A DNA stretch of 64,000 nt from Pedobacter miscanthi. GTDB lineage: Bacteria > Bacteroidota > Bacteroidia > Sphingobacteriales > Sphingobacteriaceae. A model generated the notes under the pieces. It was not told where the DNA came from. It ran no database searches and saw nothing but the letters and a program-made list of their open reading frames with translations. This document shows, piece by piece, positions 18,107-26,681 of the stretch (its first letter is position 1; each line of letters opens with the position of its first letter). A program made the translations under genes and the position numbers. Location of the stretch: assembly GCF_003315595.1 (NCBI RefSeq), contig NZ_QNQU01000019.1, forward strand, positions 33,146-97,145. The letters run 5' to 3'.

Positions 18107-18516
18107 TGATGAAATATCTATACAGCATATTATTTGTTCTGATATTAACTACCGGTTGTGGTAAGGAGGACGGTTACATTCCGGATGTACCCGTGAATTA
18201 TAATGTTACCTTAACGGAGTTTAGTTTAAAAGCAGTAAATAATGTGCTGGTAGTTGCAAACAACGGCGTTGGTGGCTTGTTAATTGTTAAAACACCACTT
18301 GGTACTTATGTAGCTTTCGATCGTTGCAGTACCGTAAATCCCGAGAAAATATGCAAAGTTGCCCCTGATGATAGTGGTGTAACCGCAACAGATCCCTGCT
18401 CTGGTGCAAAATTTTCGTTGCTGGATGGAAGTCCGCAAAAAGCACCTGCCGAAAAAAGCTTAAAAGCATACAATATATCGTTGCAGGGCAACACACTTTT
18501 ACACGTAACCAATTAG
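18106..18516 (+). CDS. Rieske-fold-like lipoprotein lacking cluster histidines
   Basis: 136-residue predicted lipoprotein (hydrophobic start, then TTGC with the lipid Cys). The mature part reads like a small Rieske domain: a first loop FDRCSTVNPEKICKV and a second loop DPCSGAKFSLLDGSPQKAPA followed by LKAYNISLQGN, a layout I recognise from bacterial Rieske ferredoxins. However, neither loop contains a His, so the usual CxH...CxxH set for a [2Fe-2S] cluster is absent. It may keep the fold without the cluster, binding nothing or another metal. It overlaps pheS by 1 base and ends 1 base before the TetR gene, so the three are probably one operon. Function unknown. Confidence 0.65.
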   Translation: MMKYLYSILFVLILTTGCGKEDGYIPDVPVNYNVTLTEFSLKAVNNVLVVANNGVGGLLIVKTPLGTYVAFDRCSTVNPEKICKVAPDDSGVTATDPCSGAKFSLLDGSPQKAPAEKSLKAYNISLQGNTLLHVTN

Positions 18517-18517
18517 A

Positions 18518-19093
18518 ATGGAAGCTGAAAAAATAAAAGAAACAGTAAAAAAGGCTGCCAAAGAATTATTTAGAAAATATGGTTATCATAAAACCAGTGT
18601 AAACGAAATTGCAAAAAAGGCACGCATCGCCAAAGCAACTATTTATAAATATTTTGAAAGTAAAGAGCAGGTATTAGATAGTATCCTAATGGATTATCTT
18701 GATCAGAACCTGCACGAAATTCTGCATAATAAAGTTAGCTACGCATCAGAAGAAGAGCATTTAAAAGCACTTGTAATGAAAACCAGCCGTTTATCTTTTA
18801 CGGCCTGTAACGAGTTTATCGGCTGGGATTTTGTGCGCGAAAATGCAAACTCACAGGAGTTCTTAAAACATCTGTCAGATCAGCTTGAGGCCTTATTATT
18901 AGCGGCTTACCTGCAGTTGGATAACTTTAAAAATAACCCTGCCCGAAGGGAAGGATTGGCTTTTCTGCTAAAAGCAAGTAAAAGCATCGTATTTTCCTTC
19001 GCATTTACATCCGTAAGCGATTCGGATGTGCGCAAAAACTTTGTAAGTTTCCAGAAAGAGATATTGCCATTTTTGGTGAAAGCGGCGCTTTAA
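18518..19093 (+). CDS. TetR/AcrR family transcriptional regulator
   Basis: 191 residues. The N-terminal ~60 residues are a clear TetR HTH: KYGYHKTSVNEIAKKARIAK then TIYKYFESKEQVLDSIL. The C-terminal helical ligand-binding part is divergent and gives no hint of the effector. It starts one base after the lipoprotein gene and is probably transcribed with pheS. The usual divergent target gene of a TetR repressor is absent; the regulated genes are not known. Followed by a repeat block. Confidence 0.92.
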   Translation: MEAEKIKETVKKAAKELFRKYGYHKTSVNEIAKKARIAKATIYKYFESKEQVLDSILMDYLDQNLHEILHNKVSYASEEEHLKALVMKTSRLSFTACNEFIGWDFVRENANSQEFLKHLSDQLEALLLAAYLQLDNFKNNPARREGLAFLLKASKSIVFSFAFTSVSDSDVRKNFVSFQKEILPFLVKAAL

Positions 19094-19103
19094 ATATAAA
19101 ATT

Positions 19104-19293
19104 CGTCACCCTGAATTTATTTCAGGGTCTTTCTTCGCTATTTGTCATCTAATCTCTGGTCTTAGCGTCTCGCTAAGACCGAAAATAAACTTGTTAGCTA
19201 GTCGTAGCGCGACGCTACGACTAGAATTAGATTTAGCTTCGCTGAGCACTTACTTTATCCTAGGTGGCGTCGCACTCCGCTCGAAATGACGGT
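19104..19293. repeat. Composite palindromic repeat with CGTCA/TGACG ends
   Basis: About 190 bp filling the spacer. It begins CGTCACCC and ends AAATGACGG, inverted ends shared with the repeat at 11604. Inside are three hairpins: ACCCTGAA/TTCAGGGT (19108-19129), a perfect 10-bp stem GGTCTTAGCG/CGCTAAGACC (19158-19180) and a perfect 11-bp stem TAGTCGTAGCG/CGCTACGACTA (19199-19223). The first 27 bp recur exactly, inverted, at 55171-55197. Confidence 0.8.
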
Positions 19294-19329
19294 TATCAGT
19301 CTTGTGCATCTGTGGTTAATTAACCCTCG

Positions 19330-20013
19330 TTACTGATTATAATACTCCTTCATCTTAAACTTCTGCACGGTTCTCTTCATTTTACCGTCAACCAGTTTTT
19401 GGGTAATTACCGTAACGTAATCGGCAATGCTCGAATCTTCAATTACCGACGAATCTTCATATAATGCATTCTTATTGCCGTATTTGTAATTGATCGTCTT
19501 ATCAAAGCAACATCCGTCTTTTTGATGGATAGAAACTTGCTTAAGTTTTTTATCTACATCAAACATGCCGAGATTTTGGCTGGCCAATTTAGTTAGTTCA
19601 TTATTTAAGGTAAACTTGTTTTCGGCTGCGGCCACGTATATATCGTACGACGGACTCATGTAGCTGCCTTTATTGCCATTTCTGATTGCGATATCTTCTA
19701 TCCCGTCGAAATTAAAATCGCCGAAAATTAATGGTGTCTGGTATTTCCCGAGTTCAAGCCATCCCAATTTCGCATCCTGTGTTTCGGTTAAGCCAAATTC
19801 AAGGTCATCCGAATGGAAAGTGTCAATCTCGCGGTCTGTGGCTTTATCGTAAAGTATAATGGTTGCTTTTCCATCACAGCTGCCACTTTCGCATTTATCA
19901 ACAATAATTTTGGCCTTGTATTGATCGGAACTGTTATTGGCGAGGAATTTAAACTGTGCTTTCGCGGTATTGGCAATCAATAAAATACTGCAAAAGATGA
20001 TCAAATTTTTCAT
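19330..20013 (-). CDS. Secreted protein resembling the XAC2610/FG-GAP-like family
   Basis: 227 residues with a signal peptide ending at TAKAQ. The centre contains GDFNFDGIEDIAIRNG, a calcium-binding-like FG-GAP motif, followed by YDIYVAAAENKFTLN, a layout I associate with XAC2610-related proteins of unknown function that pair a repeat of this type with a small beta domain. Several Cys (KCESGSCDG and DGCCFD) could form disulfides. No partner gene is evident: it sits between a repeat block and the Fic gene. Role unknown. Confidence 0.72.
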   Translation of the reverse strand: MKNLIIFCSILLIANTAKAQFKFLANNSSDQYKAKIIVDKCESGSCDGKATIILYDKATDREIDTFHSDDLEFGLTETQDAKLGWLELGKYQTPLIFGDFNFDGIEDIAIRNGNKGSYMSPSYDIYVAAAENKFTLNNELTKLASQNLGMFDVDKKLKQVSIHQKDGCCFDKTINYKYGNKNALYEDSSVIEDSSIADYVTVITQKLVDGKMKRTVQKFKMKEYYNQ

Positions 20014-20068
20014 TGAATATTTTTCGGTAAAATTACGTCATTATCAAACCGCAAAAAGTTAAAAAAGG

Positions 20069-21025
20069 TTAACGTTTCCTTTTACGCGTTTGGATATAGC
20101 TTTTTACTGCAGATTTTGTGGTTAGCCAATCCCTGCCTTCTTTGTAGGCATCTATTTTGCCCTGCCTTGCCAGTAAACTTACGTACTCTTGCCCATAAGG
20201 AACATCAGGCTCCGAAACGATATGCGAAATGGGTTCGTAATCGCCGTAAGTGCTATTGGGTAATGCATGAAGATAGATATTTAAAGAGCGCTCTACCGCC
20301 TGCAGCATAAGCAGGCAGAGCTTATGGTATTTGCCCTTATTGGCCTGATTAAGTGCCTCATAATATTTTTTTCTGTCGTTTTTGAGAATGATAGCGGGAG
20401 GGAAGCCCCTGCGCATGAGTAAAAGATTCATGGCAAGCCTTACCGTGCGGCCGTTTCCATCGAAAAAAGGATGTATCCATACCAGTTTATGGTGAAAAAT
20501 GGTAGATAATACAATATCATTTAACCCCAACGGGTTATCATTTACAAATGTGATCAGTTGATCCAGCAGATCGGAAACCTTATTGGCATTGGGTGGTGTG
20601 GAATTTGCACCAACAATACGCACACCACCGTTTCTTAAACGGCCGGCATAATCATCTTCTATGCTACGCAAAACCAAGCCATGTAATGATAAAATGTCGA
20701 TGCTCCTTAGCGTATATTTATGATTTACCAGGGTGTAAAGGTAATCGATTGCTTTTTCGTGATTAAAGGCTTCGAAGTGTTCCCTTAAAGATTTGCCTTT
20801 AACAGTAATGCCCTCCTGTAAAACCATCTGGGTTTCTTTCAGGCTTAGGGTGTTTCCTTCTATGCTGTTGGAGTTGTACGTCCACTCAAGGGTAAGATCT
20901 TCTTTGATGCGGTGAAGGGCACTATTAGGCAAGGGCCTCGAGTTTTCCAACTTGGTCTTTTTATCGTACAACCTGCCTATTTGTTGTTGTAGCTCTTCTA
21001 AATCGCTTAAATCAAAATCCCACAT
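20069..21025 (-). CDS. Fic family protein (class II, self-inhibited AMP-transferase)
   Basis: 318 residues from the ATG at 21025; a TTG 15 bp upstream is less likely. The Fic core motif HPFFDGNGRTVR (residues ~185-196) is intact, with catalytic His185, the Asp/Glu-type metal residue and the Arg anion holes. A preceding SNSIEGN (residues 52-58) matches the inhibitory [S/T]xxxE[G/N] helix placed before the core, which makes it a class II Fic. These usually transfer AMP from ATP to a hydroxyl of a target protein when the inhibitory Glu is displaced. The C-terminal ~80 residues look like a winged-helix domain (VSLLARQGKIDAYKEGR). Target unknown and no toxin-antitoxin partner is adjacent. Confidence 0.92.
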   Translation of the reverse strand: MWDFDLSDLEELQQQIGRLYDKKTKLENSRPLPNSALHRIKEDLTLEWTYNSNSIEGNTLSLKETQMVLQEGITVKGKSLREHFEAFNHEKAIDYLYTLVNHKYTLRSIDILSLHGLVLRSIEDDYAGRLRNGGVRIVGANSTPPNANKVSDLLDQLITFVNDNPLGLNDIVLSTIFHHKLVWIHPFFDGNGRTVRLAMNLLLMRRGFPPAIILKNDRKKYYEALNQANKGKYHKLCLLMLQAVERSLNIYLHALPNSTYGDYEPISHIVSEPDVPYGQEYVSLLARQGKIDAYKEGRDWLTTKSAVKSYIQTRKRKR

Positions 21026-21090
21026 ACCCAAATGTACCAATTATCGGTTGGATATAAAAATACTATTATCCGATATTAAAATTTTCCACA

Positions 21091-21122
21091 AAAAAAAAAG
21101 ATAACCAGAAGGTTATCTTTTT
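21091..21122 (-). terminator. Terminator after the ABC permease gene
   Basis: Stem GATAACC/GGTTATC around AGAA, with nine A on one side and TTTTT on the other, so it can act in both directions. It lies 22 bp after the ABC permease stop. Confidence 0.85.
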
Positions 21123-21143
21123 AAGTTCTTTTTATGATGTTGG

Positions 21144-22220
21144 TTATTCCCACTTAAATACCTTCACGGCTACGGCATAAATACCGATTCCCCATAATAA
21201 AAGGATCATAATCTGGAATTTAACATCCCATAAACCCATACCTTCGAAAGCGACCTTACGCATGGCATCGTTTAAATAGGTAAGGGGTAAAGCCCTGCTG
21301 ATGGGCTGTAACCAGCTTGGAAAGGCTTCTATTGAAAAGAATGTGCCTGATAGTAAAAACTGTGGTAAAGTAACAATGTTGGATATTGGTGGTACCATAC
21401 TTTCGTTTTTGGCAATGCCCGAAATGATAAAACCAAAACCCATAAAAACAATAATACCCATTGTAGCCAATATGAGCATATTGACGACCGTGGCTGCCCC
21501 GTGCACGAGTGTAAAGCCAAAAAAGAAGTGACCGATTAAAATGATAAATAAAGCGCCTATTAAAGCAAAGCCAATACGTGCAATACCTTCGCCTATTACA
21601 ATGCTCGAACGCCTTACCGGTGTAGCGAAAAAGCGTTTAATCACCAAAGTTTGGCGGAGACTTAAAAATACGAAAGCTGTTCCGAAAACGCCTGTGCTCA
21701 AAAGGGAGAAACCCAGCTGTCCGGGTAGGATAAAATCAATGGTTTTATATTCGCGACCGGTTATGGTGCTTTCTTTTATCTCTGCAACCGTTGGTTTTAG
21801 TGTTTTATCGTAAAAGACATTGTTTAACACCGATTTTAAAATGCCACCTTTATCACGCGATGCTGATGTATAGACCACATTAACTGAATAAGCTGCTGAA
21901 TTTACTTTCCTGTGTACATCGATCATGGCATCTACATTACCTTTTTCGAGTAGTTTATCAAAATCGGCTTTTGATTTATCCTTAATCAAGCGGATCATAC
22001 CTGTTTTTTCAAGCATGCCCATTACCGGGTTGTTTACATCAGAGCCTGGTGTTACCCCAACATCGATATGTGTTCCGCCGCCACCCAAAAAGCCAAAAAC
22101 GAGGATAAATATCAAAGGGAAAGCAAGGGTAAATACCACAGCCGAAGGGCTCCGCATAATGGACCGGAAACTCGCTTTGGCAAGGGCCAGGGTTGCTTTA
22201 ATGTTATTGTATTTTTTCAT
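21144..22220 (-). CDS. ABC-2 type transporter permease
   Basis: 358 residues. One TM near the N-terminus (AVVFTLAFPLIFILVFGFLGG) is followed by an extracytoplasmic loop of ~130 residues and five more TMs in the C-terminal half (QLGFSLLSTGVFGTAFVFLSL, IGFALIGALFIILIGHFFFGF), with the ABC2_membrane signature SRALPLTYLNDAMRKVAFEG. This is the permease of an exporter of the DrrB/YhhJ class, with the ATPase encoded upstream (22396-23160) on the same strand. Substrate unknown; drugs, lipids or polysaccharides are all possible. It ends at a terminator. Confidence 0.93.
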   Translation of the reverse strand: MKKYNNIKATLALAKASFRSIMRSPSAVVFTLAFPLIFILVFGFLGGGGTHIDVGVTPGSDVNNPVMGMLEKTGMIRLIKDKSKADFDKLLEKGNVDAMIDVHRKVNSAAYSVNVVYTSASRDKGGILKSVLNNVFYDKTLKPTVAEIKESTITGREYKTIDFILPGQLGFSLLSTGVFGTAFVFLSLRQTLVIKRFFATPVRRSSIVIGEGIARIGFALIGALFIILIGHFFFGFTLVHGAATVVNMLILATMGIIVFMGFGFIISGIAKNESMVPPISNIVTLPQFLLSGTFFSIEAFPSWLQPISRALPLTYLNDAMRKVAFEGMGLWDVKFQIMILLLWGIGIYAVAVKVFKWE

Positions 22221-22395
22221 TTACTATTGATTAATAGTTGCACTATTTTATGTTTTTAAACCCGATTGCAGTGTAAATCCTTTTTGCTTAATATAGTTTA
22301 ATTGCGAAGGATAACGTTTGCAAAAAGATTGTAACGAAAAGCGGGGCCAACATTAATTGGAATACTGTGCTTGCTTTTCAAAAGAGCTTGAAATT

Positions 22396-23160
22396 TTATT
22401 CGCGCCACTCTTGCCCTGTTAGGTTGATGAAAACATCTTCCAGGTTGGCTTTTTTAACTTCTTTTTTACGCTCGAAACCACTGCTTACCAATTTATCAAT
22501 CAGGTTATCTGGCGTGTCCAGAGCGATAATCTGTCCACGCTCTACAAAAGCAACGCGATCACAGAGCTGTTCGGCTTCATCCATATAGTGGGTGGTAATT
22601 ACCACTGTTGTGCCTGCATCGCGGATTTCGGTAATCAGGTCCCAGAGATTTCTGCGGGCCTGCGGATCTAAACCTGTTGTAGGCTCATCAAGGAAAATAA
22701 TTTTGGGCTGGTTAATCAGGGTGGTGGCGATTGAGAAACGTTGTTTCTGTCCACCCGAAAGTGCTTTATATTTGGCTTTGGCTTTATCCTGGAGGTTTAC
22801 TTTCTCCAGGATTTCCATTGGTTTAATGTTGGCGCCATATAAACCTGCAAAAAGTTCGATCAACTCTACCAGGTTAAGGTTTGGGTAATAACCAGCGGCC
22901 TGTAACTGCACTCCGATAATCTGCTTAATGCTGTGCGCCTGTTTATCAACCGAAAAGCCATCAACAATAATTTCGCCTGATGTTTTATCCCTTAAGGTTT
23001 CGATAATTTCGAGTGTAGTGGTTTTTCCGGCACCATTGGGACCAAGCAGACCAAAAATCTCGTTCTCGTAAACTTCGAAACTAAGGCCCTGAACGGCCAC
23101 AAAATCATCGTACTTTTTTACCAGGTTATTTACGCTGATAATGGCTTTTTTTGTTTCCAT
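22396..23160 (-). CDS. ABC transporter ATP-binding protein
   Basis: 254 residues of a DrrA/CcmA-type ATPase. Walker A (LLGPNGAGKTTT, residues ~34-45), the signature LSGGQKQRFS, Walker B (IIFLDEPTTGLDP) and a His switch (TTHYMDEAEQL) are all present and in order. Its partner permease begins 175 bp downstream; the gap has no terminator, so they are probably co-transcribed. The C-terminus is short and carries no extra regulatory domain. Confident of class; substrate unknown. Confidence 0.96.
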   Translation of the reverse strand: METKKAIISVNNLVKKYDDFVAVQGLSFEVYENEIFGLLGPNGAGKTTTLEIIETLRDKTSGEIIVDGFSVDKQAHSIKQIIGVQLQAAGYYPNLNLVELIELFAGLYGANIKPMEILEKVNLQDKAKAKYKALSGGQKQRFSIATTLINQPKIIFLDEPTTGLDPQARRNLWDLITEIRDAGTTVVITTHYMDEAEQLCDRVAFVERGQIIALDTPDNLIDKLVSSGFERKKEVKKANLEDVFINLTGQEWRE

Positions 23161-23329
23161 ATTGCGAATGTAAGGAGCTTTAATGAATTGAAAATGAATT
23201 ATGGCTGAGATTATCCAAAAAGTCGGTAAAATGATGTTTTAAGCAGGTGAAAACTGGTTAAAAAAGAAATCTGCGGATTGTTGGCCTGTTTTGCCTCAAA
23301 TCCGCAGATCTATTTTGTTGATTAGTTTA

Positions 23330-23500
23330 TTGGGTTAACTGGTTAATCGTTTAAATTGGTTAACTGTTCTGCCCCGCAAAACTCCTAACTTCGTCACTGG
23401 TCATTAGTTTTTAACCTTTAGTCTTTAATCCTAAACCTTCCGCCTTCCAGCCATCTGCCTACCTTTGGTCTTTAGTCTTTAAGCTTTGGTCTTTTAAGGC
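23330..23500. repeat. Heptad array (CTTTNNN theme) with TTAACTGG words
   Basis: In the 340-bp spacer before carA's stop codon. Five consecutive CTTTNNN heptads fill 23463-23497 (CTTTGGT, CTTTAGT, CTTTAAG, CTTTGGT, CTTTTAA) and match the theme on the other side of carA at 24873. Upstream, 23330-23410 has looser TTAACTGG/GTTAAC and CACTGGTCATTAG words. The rest of the spacer, 23161-23330, shows nothing recognisable. Confidence 0.75.
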
Positions 23501-24613
23501 CTACCAAACTAACTCGCCTTTCATTACCTCAACAAAATCGTCGAATAAGTAACGCGAATCGTGTGGACCTGGAGAAGATTCAGGGTGGTATTGAACCGAA
23601 AATGCTTTTTTACCTTTAACACGGATACCTTCGATTGATTTATCGTTAAGGTTAACGTGTGTAATCTCTACTTTATCAGAGTTTCTAACTTCATCAGGAA
23701 TAACCCCGAAGCCGTGGTTCTGTGAAGTAACTTCGCAGTGGTTTTTGATGATGTTTTTAACCGGGTGGTTTAATCCACGGTGACCGTTAAACATTTTCAT
23801 GGTACCGATACCGTTTGCTTCGGCCAATAACTGGTGTCCTAAACAAATACCGAACAATGGTTTATCTTCTGCTAAAATATCTTTAATGGTTTCTACAGCA
23901 TAAGGCATTACCGATGGATCGCCAGGACCGTTTGAAATAAAATAACCATCAGGACTGAATTTTTCCATTTCGGCAAAAGTAGTTTTAGCCGGGAAAACCT
24001 GCACGTAGATATCGCGGTTTTCGAAACTGCGCAAAATGTTTTTCTTAATGCCTAAATCTAAAGCAGCAACTTTTAAACTTGCTTCAGGATTACCATAAAA
24101 ATAAGGTTCTGTTGTACTTACTTTTGACGAAAGTTCTAAGCCTTCCATTGAAGGTACTTCGGCCAGTTTTTGCTTTAATTCTTCTAGATCGGTAATTTCA
24201 GAAGAAATAATGGCATTCATGGCGCCTTTATCCCTGATGTGGCGTACCAAAGCGCGGGTATCGATATCAGAAATGGCAACTAAATTATCGTTCTGGAAAT
24301 AATCCTGGATCGATTCTGTTGCTTCTTTACGGCTATAAACGATGTTGTAATTTTTGCAGACTAAACCAGCGATTTTGATCGAACCTGATTCGATTTCATC
24401 TTTGTGGATACCATAATTACCAATATGTGCATTGGTGGTAACCATTATCTGTCCAAAATAACTTGGATCGGTAAAAATTTCCTGGTAACCTGTCATCCCG
24501 GTATTAAAACAAATTTCGCCGGTAGTGGTGCCAATCTTTCCGGCCGCTTTGCCGTAAAAAACTGTGCCATCGGCCAGTAATAAAATCGCAGGTAACTTGG
24601 TGTAGTTAGTCAT
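23501..24613 (-). CDS. carA: Carbamoyl-phosphate synthase small subunit (glutaminase)
   Basis: 370 residues, full length. The N-terminal CPSase small domain (residues ~5-170) contains ICFNTGMTGYQEIFTDPSY. The class I glutamine amidotransferase domain has LFGICLGHQLL with nucleophile Cys257 and QYHPESSPGPHDS with His343 and Glu345. It supplies ammonia from glutamine to CarB for arginine and pyrimidine synthesis. carB is not in this window. The gene is isolated, with heptad arrays on both sides and a TAnnTTTG box 118 bp upstream. Confidence 0.97.
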   Translation of the reverse strand: MTNYTKLPAILLLADGTVFYGKAAGKIGTTTGEICFNTGMTGYQEIFTDPSYFGQIMVTTNAHIGNYGIHKDEIESGSIKIAGLVCKNYNIVYSRKEATESIQDYFQNDNLVAISDIDTRALVRHIRDKGAMNAIISSEITDLEELKQKLAEVPSMEGLELSSKVSTTEPYFYGNPEASLKVAALDLGIKKNILRSFENRDIYVQVFPAKTTFAEMEKFSPDGYFISNGPGDPSVMPYAVETIKDILAEDKPLFGICLGHQLLAEANGIGTMKMFNGHRGLNHPVKNIIKNHCEVTSQNHGFGVIPDEVRNSDKVEITHVNLNDKSIEGIRVKGKKAFSVQYHPESSPGPHDSRYLFDDFVEVMKGELVW

Positions 24614-24731
24614 GGTAATTACAATATGGATTTTGATTTAAAAAAGAGTTGAAAAAAGAATGGCTTTCGGCATTAAAGCCGTATTTGCAGGGTGCAAAAA
24701 AAGATGAATATATCCCTTCCATTTCGGGGTA

Positions 24732-24739
24732 CAAAGATA
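24732..24739 (-). promoter_or_regulatory. Putative -7 promoter box of carA
   Basis: TATCTTTG on the minus strand matches TAnnTTTG, 118 bp upstream of the carA start, giving a leader long enough to hold control elements. No -33 box found. Confidence 0.4.
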
Positions 24740-24788
24740 GGGATTTAGATTCGAAATATAAAGAGAAAAATGAAATAAGGTTGAGCAG

Positions 24789-24907
24789 AAAGACTAAAGC
24801 TAAAAGCAGAAAGACCAAAGCCGAAAGCAACGAAACCCCGTTTATATAAAAAATGATTTTAGTCTGAGATTGCTTTGGTCTTTTACCTTTGGTCTTTCGG
24901 CTTAATT
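24789..24907. repeat. Inverted heptad array, AAAGNNN and its complement
   Basis: Left arm 24789-24830: six head-to-tail AAAGNNN units (AAAGACT, AAAGCTA, AAAGCAG, AAAGACC, AAAGCCG, AAAGCAA). Right arm 24873-24907: CTTTGGT, CTTTTAC, CTTTGGT, CTTTCGG, CTTAATT, the complementary theme. The arms can pair into a large imperfect hairpin with a 42-nt loop, between the divergent carA and panB genes. Confidence 0.85.
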
Positions 24908-24920
24908 AAAGAAAAAACAA

Positions 24921-24928
24921 TACTTTTG
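24921..24928 (+). promoter_or_regulatory. Putative -7 promoter box of panB
   Basis: TACTTTTG matches TAnnTTTG, 19 bp before the panB ATG and just after the heptad array. No -33 box at the expected distance. Confidence 0.5.
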
Positions 24929-24947
24929 GCAACACAAAACAAATCCC

Positions 24948-25763
24948 ATGTCGGTACATAAAGAAATCAAACGTGTTACCACGCATATTTTACAGGAAAT
25001 GAAAGAGCGTGGGGAAAAAATATCGATGCTAACAGCTTACGACTATTCTATGGCAACCATTTTGGATGATGCTGGTTTAGACGTTTTATTGGTAGGCGAT
25101 TCTGCTTCAAATGTAATGGCTGGTCACGAAACGACTTTGCCTATCACCCTTGATCAGATGATTTACCATGCTGCTTCAGTAATCAGGGCAGTTAAACGTG
25201 CTTTTGTGGTGGTCGATCTGCCTTTTGGTTCTTACCAGGGAAACTCGAAAGAAGCTTTAAACTCTGCCATCAGGATCATGAAAGAATCGGGTGCACATGG
25301 TGTTAAACTAGAAGGTGGTGAAGAGATTATCGAATCCGTTCAGCGCATTATAACTGCTGGTATCCCTGTTATGGGACATTTGGGATTAACCCCTCAATCG
25401 ATATATAAATTCGGAACCTATACCGTTCGTGCGAAAGAAGAAGAAGAAGCCAATAAGTTAAAAACCGATGTTTTGGCTTTACAGGCTGCAGGTTGTTTTG
25501 CCATTGTTTTAGAGAAAATCCCGGCTGCTTTAGGTAAAGAAGTTACTGAAAGTTTAAATATTCCAACCATTGGTATTGGTGCAGGGCAGCACTGCGACGG
25601 ACAGGTTTTGGTGGTAAATGATATGATCGGTTTAACCAAAGGATTTAAACCCCGTTTTTTACGACAGTACATTAACCTTTACGACGAAATTTTAGGTGCG
25701 GCACAATCTTACATCCGCGATGTGAAGGGAAATGATTTCCCGAATGAAAAAGAACAGTATTAA
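24948..25763 (+). CDS. panB: 3-methyl-2-oxobutanoate hydroxymethyltransferase
   Basis: 271 residues, usual length. Family signatures are present: ISMLTAYDYSMATILDDAGLD near the N-terminus, LLVGDSASNVMAGHETTLP with the metal-binding Asp, VDLPFGSYQ, GVKLEGGEE, and GIGAGQHCDGQVLV near the end. It adds a hydroxymethyl group from 5,10-methylene-THF to ketoisovalerate, the first step of pantothenate and CoA synthesis. No other pan gene is nearby. Its TAA stop overlaps the first unit of the following repeat array. Confidence 0.97.
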   Translation: MSVHKEIKRVTTHILQEMKERGEKISMLTAYDYSMATILDDAGLDVLLVGDSASNVMAGHETTLPITLDQMIYHAASVIRAVKRAFVVVDLPFGSYQGNSKEALNSAIRIMKESGAHGVKLEGGEEIIESVQRIITAGIPVMGHLGLTPQSIYKFGTYTVRAKEEEEANKLKTDVLALQAAGCFAIVLEKIPAALGKEVTESLNIPTIGIGAGQHCDGQVLVVNDMIGLTKGFKPRFLRQYINLYDEILGAAQSYIRDVKGNDFPNEKEQY

Positions 25764-25860
25764 GAGTCCGGAGTCTTGAGTCTAAAGTCCTAAGTCGAAT
25801 GACCAATCAACAAATGACTAATGACCAGAACACCTCAAGACAGTTTAACCAATTTAAACA
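25763..25860. repeat. Heptad arrays after panB (NNAGTCN and AATGACC themes)
   Basis: Five consecutive heptads with a common AGTC core from 25763 to 25797 (AGAGTCC, GGAGTCT, TGAGTCT, AAAGTCC, TAAGTCG), followed directly by AATGACC, AATCAAC, AAATGAC and a further AATGACC word to about 25826, then looser TTTAACCAATTTAAACAATTAACC words. No complementary arm is evident here. Confidence 0.75.
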
Positions 25861-25881
25861 ATTAACCCGTTAACCTTTACA

Positions 25882-26568
25882 ATGCCCATTACCGATAACG
25901 ACATCCTTTTTGAAGATAATCATTTAATCGCCATTAATAAAAGGGCGGGTGATATTGTGCAGGTTGATGAAACCGGCGATGAGCCTTTGGATGAACAGGT
26001 AAAAAAATATATTGCTAAAAAATATAACAAGCCTAATGGTGCCTTTTTAGGAGTGGTACACCGTTTAGACAGGCCGGTAAGTGGTGTAATTCTGTTTGCT
26101 AAAACCAGTAAGGCTTTGGAGCGGATGAATGCTGTTTTTAAAAACCGCGAGGTAAAGAAAACTTATTGGGCTGTGGTAAAGAACAAACCTGAAAAAGAAT
26201 CGGCTACTTTAATCCATTGGCTGGTTAAAAACCCACAGAAAAACGTGGTTTCTTATTATAATACCGAAGTTACCGGAAGTCAGCGGGCAGAGTTATCTTA
26301 TAAAGTAAAGGCTAAAGTGGGCGATTATTACCTTTTGGAAGTAGACCCTTTAACAGGCCGTTCGCATCAGATCAGGGTGCAGCTCTCATCAATGGGCTGC
26401 CCGATTATGGGAGATAACAAATACGGTTATCCACGGGGAAGCAGAAAAGGTAGCATCTGTTTGCATGCCCGCAGGTTGCAGTTTATACATCCTGTTAAAA
26501 AGGAACCTGTAAATATTTTTGCCAAATTACCTGTTGATGGTTTTTGGGAACGATTTGAGGATTTATAA
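25882..26568 (+). CDS. RluA-family pseudouridine synthase
   Basis: 228 residues, the short form of the family without an S4 domain. The catalytic motif HRLDRPVSGVILFAKT (catalytic Asp in HRLD, residue ~62) and the later LTGRSHQIRVQLSSMGCPIMGD are both complete. It isomerises uridine to pseudouridine in rRNA or tRNA; the exact target (23S rRNA or tRNA position 32 or 65 type) cannot be decided. It is preceded by repeat arrays and followed by a strong terminator, so it is probably monocistronic. Confidence 0.92.
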   Translation: MPITDNDILFEDNHLIAINKRAGDIVQVDETGDEPLDEQVKKYIAKKYNKPNGAFLGVVHRLDRPVSGVILFAKTSKALERMNAVFKNREVKKTYWAVVKNKPEKESATLIHWLVKNPQKNVVSYYNTEVTGSQRAELSYKVKAKVGDYYLLEVDPLTGRSHQIRVQLSSMGCPIMGDNKYGYPRGSRKGSICLHARRLQFIHPVKKEPVNIFAKLPVDGFWERFEDL

Positions 26569-26593
26569 CATCACAATTTAATATAATTGAGAT

Positions 26594-26630
26594 ATCCGGT
26601 CATAATATTTAAATATTTGACCGGATTTTT
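26594..26630 (+). terminator. Rho-independent terminator after the RluA-family gene
   Basis: A near-perfect palindrome: outer arms ATCCGGTCA/TGACCGGAT, inner TAATATT/AATATT, followed by TTTTTT. It starts 25 bp after the stop codon. Confidence 0.85.
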
Positions 26631-26681
26631 TATGATTTGGCATCATATTTAGTCTGTTCAGGATTAAAAACCAAATTAATC

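Noticed and set aside
20069..21025. Fic/Phd or Fic/antitoxin pair
   Set aside because: No small antitoxin gene is adjacent, and the inhibitory motif is within the protein itself (class II).
21541..22230. Plus-strand frames opposite the ABC permease
   Set aside because: Antisense readings of a membrane protein gene; the minus-strand frame has the family signatures.
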